Below, in pieces: positions 49,374 through 56,282 of a stretch of 64,000 nt of DNA. This stretch comes from Nocardia arizonensis (lineage in GTDB: Bacteria; Actinomycetota; Actinomycetes; Mycobacteriales; Mycobacteriaceae). The number at the start of each line of letters is the position of its first letter. Position 1 is the first letter of the stretch. The notes under the pieces were generated by a model that searched no databases, was not told where the DNA came from, and worked only from the letters and a program-made list of their open reading frames with translations. The position numbers were made by a program, and so were the translations under genes. Where the stretch lies: assembly GCF_001310275.1 (NCBI RefSeq), contig NZ_LGYZ01000083.1, positions 1 to 64,000 on the forward strand. The letters are read 5' to 3'.

Positions 49374-50759
49374 TCAGATGCCGAGCACGAGCTTGGCCGT
49401 GGTGAAGTAGATGATCAGGCCGGTGGCGTCCACCAGGGTGGTCACCATCGGCGCCGACACCACGGCCGGGTCGATGCGAAACTTCTTGGCCAACAACGGC
49501 ATCGTGCCGCCGATGGTCGCGGCCCACCCGCAGATCAGGATGAGGGTGATACCGACCACCGCGGCGATCTTGGCGCCGACGAAGATCGCGCCGATCACAA
49601 CGCCCGCGGTCGCCAGCATCGCGCCGAGCACCAGACCGACCCGACATTCCCGCCAGATCACCCGGAACAGGTCCGACCCGCGTACTTCGCCGACTGCCAC
49701 CGCGCGCACGCAGGCCGTGGCGGCCTGTGCCCCCGCATTGCCGCCCGCGCCGATGAGCAGCGGTATGAACAGCGCCAGATGCGCCGCCTGTTCGAGAGTG
49801 CCCTGGAAGAAATCGGTCACGCTCACCGTCAGGGTGGCCGCGAGCAACAGCAACAGCAGCCACAGCGCCCGGTAGCGCGCCAGCTGGAACACCCCGGCGG
49901 CCATGTAGTGACCGGCCCATGGCGCGGAACCGGCCTGCTTGGCCACATCCTCGCTGTCGGCGGCCTCGATGACCTCGACCGCGTCATCGATGGTGAGCAG
50001 CCCGACCAAGCGGTCCTCGCTGTCCACGACCGGCAGATTGAGATCGTTGGTCTCCCGCATGAGTCGCGCGGCCCGCTCGGCCGAATCGGTCGCCCGCACG
50101 AAGGCCGGTTCGGTGACCACGAGTGCGGATACTTCGGTCTCGGGTCCGCCGAGCACGAGTTCGCGCAATTCGACGATGCCGATGAGCCTGCGGCCCGCGT
50201 CGACCACCGGCAACGTGTACACGGTCTCGGCATTGCCGCCCTTGGCGCGCACCAGGGTCAGCGCCTCGGCCACGGTCAGATTGCGCGGCAGCGCAACGAC
50301 TTCCGGGGTCATGTAGAGCCCGACCGAACCCTCAGGGTAGCCGAGCAGCGCCGCGGTCATCCGGCGCTCGCGCGGACTCAGGCCGGCCAGCACCTTCTTG
50401 GCGACCTTCGCGGGCGCCTCGTGCAGCATGCGGGCCCGGTCGTCGGGGGCCATGCTCTCCACCAGGTCGCGGTAGCTCTGATCGCGCAGACCTTCCAGGA
50501 TCTGCTGCTGATCGATCGGCTCGAGTTCCTCGAAGACCGCGAGCGCCTGGTCCTTGGCAAGCAACCGGAAGGCGACGCCCGCCTGCACGGCGTCCATGCG
50601 GGCGAGCTGATCGGCGATGACGTGCGGCGGATGGTGGCCGAGCCAGTCCAGCGCGTCGTCGACCCGGTGGGTCTCGACGATGTCACGCAGGGATTCGGAC
50701 AGCGTCGGCGGCGTGTCGACGCGTGGCGAACGTACTTCGATGAGGTCGGTCTGCGACAT
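49374..50759 (-). CDS. mgtE: Magnesium transporter MgtE
   Basis: The 461-residue Mg2+ channel. The N domain ('VIADQLARMDAVQAGVAFRL', 'PIDQQQILEGL') is followed by two CBS domains ('MTPEVVALPRNLTVAEALTL', 'PAFVRATDSAERAARLMRET'), the plug helix, and five TM helices with 'FIPLLIGAGGNAGAQAATAC', where the family's pore motif lies. Mg2+ binding between the cytosolic domains closes the channel (established for the family). The ATG 50759 has GAGGA 6 nt upstream, which can be sequestered by the leader (50760-50945). Stands alone. Confidence 0.95.
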   Translation of the reverse strand: MSQTDLIEVRSPRVDTPPTLSESLRDIVETHRVDDALDWLGHHPPHVIADQLARMDAVQAGVAFRLLAKDQALAVFEELEPIDQQQILEGLRDQSYRDLVESMAPDDRARMLHEAPAKVAKKVLAGLSPRERRMTAALLGYPEGSVGLYMTPEVVALPRNLTVAEALTLVRAKGGNAETVYTLPVVDAGRRLIGIVELRELVLGGPETEVSALVVTEPAFVRATDSAERAARLMRETNDLNLPVVDSEDRLVGLLTIDDAVEVIEAADSEDVAKQAGSAPWAGHYMAAGVFQLARYRALWLLLLLLAATLTVSVTDFFQGTLEQAAHLALFIPLLIGAGGNAGAQAATACVRAVAVGEVRGSDLFRVIWRECRVGLVLGAMLATAGVVIGAIFVGAKIAAVVGITLILICGWAATIGGTMPLLAKKFRIDPAVVSAPMVTTLVDATGLIIYFTTAKLVLGI

Positions 50760-50945
50760 GGGTGATCCTCAGCACGGAGCGAGTGAACGGGTGAATCGAT
50801 GACGTCGAGATCACACCGCGAGGCGCCTGCTCACGACCGCGCACAGCGAAAGCGCTGAGGACTGGGAATACGGTCAGTTCGAAGGAGCGGCGCCGCGCGG
50901 CCTTCGACTGGGAGGTTCGCTGCACATGAGCACCCACCTCCTCGT
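50760..50945 (-). promoter_or_regulatory. mgtE leader with uORF, anti-Shine-Dalgarno and alternative hairpin
   Basis: Reading the minus strand: GAGGAGG (about 50937-50943) serves a 17-codon ORF (50927-50874). After its stop comes TCCTCAGC (50861-50854), an exact 8-nt complement of GCTGAGGA (50773-50766), which contains the mgtE Shine-Dalgarno; with a G-U and a C-G pair on one end and a G-U on the other the stem reaches about 11 bp. A competing hairpin CAGCG-CTTT-CGCTG (50857-50844) uses part of the same segment and would release the ribosome binding site. TCGAAGG/CCTTCGA (50907-50901 with 50885-50879) forms a stem inside the uORF. This layout suggests translation attenuation; the ligand is inferred to be Mg2+ from the target. 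Confidence 0.6.
50874..50927 (-). CDS. 17-residue leader peptide upstream of mgtE
   Basis: ATG 50927 follows GAGGAGG with 9-nt spacing. The product is MCSEPPSRRPRGAAPSN, with four prolines, four arginines counting none of the tail, and an early Glu-Pro-Pro. Hairpin sequence overlaps the coding region. E. coli/Salmonella mgtL is also 17 residues, Pro/Arg-rich and starts with acidic-Pro pairs that destabilise ribosomes at low Mg2+ (known there, from memory). No sequence homology is claimed; similarity is in composition, size and position. Confidence 0.5.
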   Translation of the reverse strand: MCSEPPSRRPRGAAPSN

Positions 50946-51130
50946 CGTCGCCGCGTGGTGATCCCTTCGCGGACTTCCCGAACGCGCCCGAACCGGGTTC
51001 GGCGCACTGCTTCCGTTGGAAGGATACATGCGTCGGGCGTGGGAGCCACACGCGCGACCGGATCGCCGCCGACCCGAGTCCCGAATTTCGTCTCGGCGAC
51101 ACCGCCCGTGCACCGCGCCGATATCGCGAA

Positions 51131-51460
51131 TCACCCGATCGCGGACGGCGGTCCGAAGGTAGCCATTACCGCGGCCTCGACGTCGGCCCAGGTGCGGGTG
51201 TGCACGACCCAGTCGGGCGCGAGTTCGGTCTGCACCCCGAACAGGTATCGGTGCGGGACGAGGTCGCGCACCGCGGCGTGCACGTCGAGCCGGTCATCGA
51301 TCATGTGGGTGATGGACAGTTCGACGCAGTGGCCCGCCTTGTCGGCGCGCGGAGCGCGGTTCACCGGCGCGTGAACGGTCGGGGCCCGTGGCCGGAAACG
51401 GTCACCGGCCCCGTGTCCACGGATCGCTAGGCTCGAAGCCGGACGACCTACCGGCCGCAT
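51131..51460 (-). CDS. Hypothetical protein, possibly a fragment
   Basis: The frame encodes up to 109 residues; the C-terminal 65 ('HMIDDRLDVHAAVRDLVPHR', 'LAPDWVVHTRTWADVEAAVM') look protein-like while the N-terminal 40 are arginine/proline-rich and may not be translated. The pattern 'hRYlfgv...w..h...W.DVeaav' is reminiscent of the C-terminus of DUF5655-like proteins, but weakly. Start not determinable. May be the remnant of a longer gene. Confidence 0.35.
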   Translation of the reverse strand: MRPVGRPASSLAIRGHGAGDRFRPRAPTVHAPVNRAPRADKAGHCVELSITHMIDDRLDVHAAVRDLVPHRYLFGVQTELAPDWVVHTRTWADVEAAVMATFGPPSAIG

Positions 51461-51613
51461 GAATCAGCCCGCGTCGAATCCTTGACCGGTATTCGCCGAA
51501 CCACCACTGTATTCGGCGGCTCAGCACGGCCGCGGCGGGCGCTCCGTCGCGGCCACGGGTCACTTACGGGGCTCGGGCACAGCCACGCCCGGGCCGATGA
51601 CAAGGAGATATCT

Positions 51614-52606
51614 GTGCGTTTCGGCATTTTCGTCCCGCAGGGTTGGCGACTCGACCTGATCGGCATCGAGCCCGCGTCGCAGTGGACGGTCATGCGCGAT
51701 CTGGCCCAGCGCGCCGATGCGGGGCAGGTCTGGGAGTCGTTGTGGGTCTACGACCACTTCCACACCGTGCCGGTACCCACCGATGAGGCGACCCACGAGG
51801 CGTGGACGCTGATGGCCGCCTTCGCCGCCACCACCTCGCGCATCCGTCTCGGCCAGATGTGTACCGCGATGAGCTACCGCAACCCGGCCTACCTGGCGAA
51901 GGTGGCGGCGACGACCGACCTGATCTCGGGCGGTCGCGTGGAGATGGGCATCGGCGCCGGCTGGTACGAACACGAGTGGCGCGCCTACGGATACGGCTTC
52001 CCTTCGGCGGGTGAGCGGCTGCGCCGTCTGGAAGAGGGTGTGCAGATCTTCCAGCAGGCGTGGACCAAGGGCGTGGCGAGCCTGGACGGCACGCACTATC
52101 AGGTCGACGGCGCGATCGTGCGGCCGCTGCCATTGCAGGACGGCGGGATTCCGCTGTGGGTCGCGGGCGGCGGCGAGAAGGTCACCCTGCGCATCGCGGC
52201 CGAGTACGCGCGCTACACCAATTTCAGCGGCGCGCCCGAGGAATTCGCGCACAAGTCGGATCTGCTGCGCGCGCACTGCGCCGATGTCGGCACCGACTTC
52301 GACGCCATCGTGCGCTCGTCGAACTTCAACGCCGCCATCGGCGCGACCGAGGCGGAGGTCGAACAGCGCCTGCGCGATATCGCGGTGCGCGTGACCCCGG
52401 TCCTCGGCGAGGCCGCCGCGACCGCTTACGTCGACAACGCCTTCCGCGGTTCCGCCGCGGTGGGTACGCCCGAGCAGGTGATCGAGAACCTCACCCGTGT
52501 CAAGGACCTCGGCCTCGAGTACGCCATCTTCAACTTCCCCGAGGCCGCCTACGACACGGCGGGCATCGAACTGTTCGAACGCGAGATCGCGCCTGCCCTA
52601 GCCTGA
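51614..52606 (+). CDS. LLM-class F420-dependent oxidoreductase
   Basis: The 330-residue TIM-barrel protein starts 'MRFGIFVPQGWRLDLIGIEP'. 'GQVWESLWVYDHFHTVP', 'TSRIRLGQMCTAMSYRNPAY', 'VEMGIGAGWYEHEWRAYGYG' and 'GIPLWVAGGGEKVTLRIAAE' are signatures of the TIGR03560-like F420 group of the luciferase-like family. It should transfer hydride with cofactor F420, which nocardiae make; substrate unknown. GTG 51614 has AAGGAGATATCT directly upstream. The gene is followed by a bidirectional terminator. Confidence 0.92.
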   Translation: MRFGIFVPQGWRLDLIGIEPASQWTVMRDLAQRADAGQVWESLWVYDHFHTVPVPTDEATHEAWTLMAAFAATTSRIRLGQMCTAMSYRNPAYLAKVAATTDLISGGRVEMGIGAGWYEHEWRAYGYGFPSAGERLRRLEEGVQIFQQAWTKGVASLDGTHYQVDGAIVRPLPLQDGGIPLWVAGGGEKVTLRIAAEYARYTNFSGAPEEFAHKSDLLRAHCADVGTDFDAIVRSSNFNAAIGATEAEVEQRLRDIAVRVTPVLGEAAATAYVDNAFRGSAAVGTPEQVIENLTRVKDLGLEYAIFNFPEAAYDTAGIELFEREIAPALA

Positions 52607-52619
52607 GTCGCCGGATCGT

Positions 52620-52648
52620 ACCGTGGTCCGTCGCCGGCGGACCACGGT
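52620..52648. terminator. Bidirectional terminator between converging genes
   Basis: ACCGTGGTCCG-TCGCCGG-CGGACCACGGT is an 11-bp perfect stem with a 7-nt loop, 13 bp after the oxidoreductase stop and 4 bp from the end of the converging antitoxin-like gene. Confidence 0.85.
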
Positions 52649-52652
52649 GCGG

Positions 52653-52871
52653 TCAGCGCCAGGCCGGTCTCTTGCGCCAGCGGTCGGCAGTGTCGTCGGT
52701 GATGCGCTCGTTGGAGCGGACCATCACCCGCTCCAGCACCGCCATTCGCTGACGTTGCACCAGGACCTCGCGCAGCGCCGTACGCACCGTATCCTCCGGT
52801 GTATCGGTGCCGAGCAGCGCGCCGACCACCGCCAGCACCGCGTCGTCCACCTCGACTGTCACCTCGGACAT
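52653..52871 (-). CDS. VapB-like antitoxin, no toxin partner seen
   Basis: The 72-residue protein has the VapB layout: 'VTVEVDDAVLAVVGALLGTD' (beta strand and first helix of a ribbon-helix-helix) and 'TPEDTVRTALREVLVQRQR' (conserved 'T..eTV..ALrE.v..r'). A charged tail follows. VapB proteins neutralise PIN-domain RNases and autoregulate. No PIN-domain gene lies within reach on either side, so it is an orphan or acts alone. ATG 52871. Confidence 0.7.
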   Translation of the reverse strand: MSEVTVEVDDAVLAVVGALLGTDTPEDTVRTALREVLVQRQRMAVLERVMVRSNERITDDTADRWRKRPAWR

Positions 52872-53005
52872 TTCAGCACCTCCCGAACACCGCCCCCCTT
52901 GAATCGTAAGTGGTCCTGCACTCGCGCAGAACCCGACGGCCCTTCCGAACGGCAGGATTATCGGTGCGCTGCCCGCGCGCGGCCCGGTCCGATACGCTCG
53001 CCACG

Positions 53006-54466
53006 ATGATCACCGGGGAATTGCGGAACAGGATCGACCGGCTGTGGTACGCCTTCTGGTCGGGTGGGATCTCCAACCCGCTTGAGGTCGTGGATCAGAT
53101 CACCTACCTCATGTTCCTGCGCCGACTCGACGAGTTCGGCGGCGCGGTGGCGCGCACCCCGGACTTCGAGCGGCTGCGGTGGTCGACGCTGCCGCGGTCG
53201 AATCCGGCGCAGTTGTTCGCGATCGTGCGCGAGGAAGTGTTTCCGTGGCTGCGCGGACTCGGCGGCGCCGACTCCGCCTACGCCGAGTACATGCGGGCGG
53301 CCCGGTGCACCATTCCGACCCCGGCCCTGCTGGCCAAGGCGGTCGATCTGCTCGACGGCATCCCCTTGGCGGGCGACACCGAGGGCGACCTCTACGAGTA
53401 CATGCTGTCCAAGATCGCGACGGCCGGTCAGAACGGCCAGTTCCGCACTCCGCGTCATATCGTCGAACTCATGGTCGCCATGCTGGCCCCCGGACCCGAC
53501 GAGCGGCTGTGCGATCCCGCATGCGGCACGGCGGGTTTCCTCGTCGCAGCCGCCGACCACGTACGCGCGCATCACGGTGCCGCGCTGCTGGACCCGAGGC
53601 GACGCGAGCACTTCCACGCCGAGATGTTCCACGGGTTCGACATCGACACCACGATGTTGCGCATCGCCGGGATGAACATGCTCGCCCACGGGGTCGAGCG
53701 CCCGCACATCCGCTACCGCGACGCCGTGGCCGACGGCGTCCCGGCCGAGGCGTATTCGATGATCCTGGCCAACCCGCCCTTCGCGGGCAGCATCGACGCC
53801 GCGACGGTATCTGGCGAACTGTCGCGTATGGCGCCCACCCGCCGATCCGAACTGCTGTTCCTGGCCCAGGTGCTGCGGTCGTTGCGGACCGGCGGGAAGG
53901 CCGCGGTCATCGTGCCCGACGGCGTGCTGTTCGGCGCGAGCCGCGCCCATCGCGCGCTGCGAAGCGCGCTGGTGGAGGAAAACCGGCTCGACGGTGTGGT
54001 GAAGCTGCCCGCCGGGGTCTTCAAACCCTACGCGGGGGTGTCGACGGCGATCCTGCTGTTCACCAAGGGCGGCCGGACCGATCGGGTGTGGTTCTACGAT
54101 GTCGCGGCCGACGGCTACAGCCTCGACGACCGGCGCGCGCCGCTGCTGCCCGCCGACGCGCTCGGCGCGCACCCGCGCGTGCCGCTCACCGCGGCCGAAC
54201 ACGCCGCGAACAATATCCCCGATGTGCTGGCGCGCTGGTCGCGACGCGAGGACACCGAAGGTGACCGCACCCGCGAAGACCGCAGTTTCCGGGTGCCCAA
54301 GGCCGATATCGCGGTTCGCGATTACGACCTGTCATTGCACCGCTACCGCGAGATCCCCAGGGCAGCTGTCGAATTCCGCGCATCCGCGGTGATCGTCGCG
54401 GAGATCGAAGAACTGGAAACACGGATACAGCAGGGCATTTCACGAATGAAGGAACTGCTGGGATGA
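53006..54466 (+). CDS. hsdM: Type I restriction-modification methyltransferase subunit HsdM
   Basis: The 486-residue N6-adenine methylase has an N-terminal helical HsdM domain ('GELRNRIDRLWYAFWSGGIS', 'DQITYLMFLRRLDEF'), 'YEYMLSKIATAGQNGQFRTP', SAM motif 'CDPACGTAGFLVAAADHV', and catalytic 'LANPPFAGSID' (NPPF). It methylates adenine in the asymmetric bipartite site chosen by HsdS. ATG 53006 is taken as the first start with a normal HsdM N-terminus. It overlaps hsdS by 4 nt (ATGA). No hsdR is present in the window. Confidence 0.95.
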   Translation: MITGELRNRIDRLWYAFWSGGISNPLEVVDQITYLMFLRRLDEFGGAVARTPDFERLRWSTLPRSNPAQLFAIVREEVFPWLRGLGGADSAYAEYMRAARCTIPTPALLAKAVDLLDGIPLAGDTEGDLYEYMLSKIATAGQNGQFRTPRHIVELMVAMLAPGPDERLCDPACGTAGFLVAAADHVRAHHGAALLDPRRREHFHAEMFHGFDIDTTMLRIAGMNMLAHGVERPHIRYRDAVADGVPAEAYSMILANPPFAGSIDAATVSGELSRMAPTRRSELLFLAQVLRSLRTGGKAAVIVPDGVLFGASRAHRALRSALVEENRLDGVVKLPAGVFKPYAGVSTAILLFTKGGRTDRVWFYDVAADGYSLDDRRAPLLPADALGAHPRVPLTAAEHAANNIPDVLARWSRREDTEGDRTREDRSFRVPKADIAVRDYDLSLHRYREIPRAAVEFRASAVIVAEIEELETRIQQGISRMKELLG

Positions 54467-55599
54467 GCGGGTGGCCGAGGGTCGCCGTCCTCGACGCCGT
54501 CCTCGACGTGACGCCGGGCGGGCGCGGCATTCCCCGGTCGCGCTATCTCGACTCCGGTGCGGTGCCCGTCGTCGACCAGGGCCGGGCACGGATCGCGGGT
54601 TACACCGACGATCTCGACCGCGCCTATACCGGACCGCTGCCGGTGCTCGTCTTCGGCGATCACACCCGACTCGTGGACTACGTCGACTTCCGCTTCGCAC
54701 CCGGCGCCGAAGGGGTCCGGGTGCTGTGCGCCCGGCCCGGTTTCGACACCCGCTACCTGTGCCACGCGCTCGGTGCGCTGCCGCTGCCCGAGGCGGGCTA
54801 CGCGCGGTACTACAAGTTCCTGAAGGAAGCCGAGCTGCCCGCGCCGCCGCTGCCGACCCAGCGGCGGATCGCCGAACTCCTCGACAGTGTGGAGACTCTC
54901 AGGGCAGAGCGGACCACCTCGCTGGAACTCGCCGAAGAGCTCGTCCGGTCGGTGTTCTACGAGACCTTCGGTCCCGAGCTCGAATGGCCGCTCGTGAGCC
55001 TCGAGTCGGTCGCCCGATTCCATTCCGGCACAACCCTTCCGGTCGGCGCGGCGTTCACCGGACAACCCTCCGGTCATCTGCTGCTCAAGGTCGCGGACCT
55101 GACCGCCGAGGGCAACGACCTCGAAATCGCCACCGCCCGAAGCTGGTCGGCGACCCCCGGCACCCGTGCCGCGAGTTGTCCCGCGGGATGCGTCGTGTTC
55201 CCCAAGCGAGGCGGCGCCATCGCTACCAACAAGAAGCGCCTGACCGTGCGACCGGCCGTCCTCGATCCCAACCTCATGGCGATCCGGCCGCACGGCGTCG
55301 AATTGCGGTATCTGTTCGAATGGTTGCGCGGACTCGACCTGCTGACCCTGGCCACCGGCAGTTCGGTCCCGCAGATCAACAAGAAGGATCTCGCCCCGCT
55401 CCTGGTTCCCATTCCGCCGCGCGAACTCCAGCGCGCCTTCGCGCGGCGCGCGGAGATCCTCTACGCCCGATGCCGGACGCTGCGGGCTCAGCTGAGCGAA
55501 TTCGACGCACTGGCCGCGACCCTTCGGCACCGCTTCTTCGGGGCCGAGCGAAGTTCGCCCTCGCGACCCGAACCGGCCGATCGGTACAGCAGCGGGTGA
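54463..55599 (+). CDS. hsdS: Type I restriction-modification specificity subunit HsdS
   Basis: The 378-residue protein has two target-recognition domains separated by conserved helices. TRD1 covers residues 1-140 ('GAVPVVDQGRARIAGYTDDL', 'FGDHTRLVDYVDFRFAPGA'), then 'PPLPTQRRIAELLDSVETLR' (central helix), TRD2 covers about 175-310 ('VSLESVARFHSGTTLPVGAA', 'GSSVPQINKKDLAPLLVPIP'), and a C-terminal helix 'ELQRAFARRAEILYARCRTL'. It sets the methylated sequence. ATGA overlap with hsdM. With no adjacent hsdR this is a methylation-only pair unless an hsdR exists elsewhere. Confidence 0.93.
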   Translation: MSGWPRVAVLDAVLDVTPGGRGIPRSRYLDSGAVPVVDQGRARIAGYTDDLDRAYTGPLPVLVFGDHTRLVDYVDFRFAPGAEGVRVLCARPGFDTRYLCHALGALPLPEAGYARYYKFLKEAELPAPPLPTQRRIAELLDSVETLRAERTTSLELAEELVRSVFYETFGPELEWPLVSLESVARFHSGTTLPVGAAFTGQPSGHLLLKVADLTAEGNDLEIATARSWSATPGTRAASCPAGCVVFPKRGGAIATNKKRLTVRPAVLDPNLMAIRPHGVELRYLFEWLRGLDLLTLATGSSVPQINKKDLAPLLVPIPPRELQRAFARRAEILYARCRTLRAQLSEFDALAATLRHRFFGAERSSPSRPEPADRYSSG

Positions 55600-55642
55600 T
55601 GTCGATCGTGATGCGCACGGCCCTCGATGCGAGGATCACAAG

Positions 55643-56260
55643 GTGAACGGACCCAAGTTGTGGCGCGGCCGGACTCTGCACGACAGATCGGCCGGCCGGC
55701 GCGAACAACTGCTCGCCGTGGCACTGGACCTGCTCGGAACCGAGGGTTCGGCCGCGGTGACGATGCGCGCGGTGATCCGGCTCGCGAACCTGAGCCCGCG
55801 CTACTTCTACGAGAGTTTCGACAACCGGGACGCGCTGGTCACCGCCGTCTACGACCGGGTCGAAGCGGATCTGCTCGATCGACTGCACACTGTCGCCGCC
55901 ACCGGCGACCCGCGCGACACCGCGCGCGCGGCGCTCAATATCTGCGCCGACTACTTCGAGGAGGACCCCCGACGGGCCCGGGTGTTGCTGCGCGAACCGC
56001 TCACCGACGAGACCTTGCGCGGGCACAGCGCACCGCGCGGCCCCGCCTTCCTGCGCGCGCTCACCCCGCTTCTCGGGCCAGACGCCGAAACTCTGTTCTC
56101 CGGCGGTCAGGAACGCCTCGCGCTCGTCGGGACCGCGGTCGCGGGCGCGCTCATCGCCCTCTATCTCGATTGGGTCGACGGACGGCTCACCGTGAGCCGA
56201 GACCGCCTGGTCGACACGGCCGTCGACGTGGTGCTGTCACTGCTCAACACCCGTCCGTGA
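55643..56260 (+). CDS. TetR-family transcriptional regulator (Rv3050c position)
   Basis: The 205-residue regulator has a complete helix-turn-helix ('QLLAVALDLLGTEGSAAVTM', 'RAVIRLANLSPRYFYESFDN') and a normal C-terminal domain. It sits next to nrdE as the mycobacterial Rv3050c does. GTG 55643 is the likely start. It converges with nrdE with 22 bp between the stops, so it is unlikely to control nrdE by read-through. Ligand unknown. Confidence 0.9.
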   Translation: MNGPKLWRGRTLHDRSAGRREQLLAVALDLLGTEGSAAVTMRAVIRLANLSPRYFYESFDNRDALVTAVYDRVEADLLDRLHTVAATGDPRDTARAALNICADYFEEDPRRARVLLREPLTDETLRGHSAPRGPAFLRALTPLLGPDAETLFSGGQERLALVGTAVAGALIALYLDWVDGRLTVSRDRLVDTAVDVVLSLLNTRP

Positions 56261-56282
56261 ACGACCCGGCGCTCGGCTCGCC

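Noticed and set aside
50760..51120. M-box magnesium riboswitch upstream of mgtE
   Set aside because: I could not match the conserved M-box core segments by eye; the visible logic is a uORF with SD pairing. A covariance-model search would decide.
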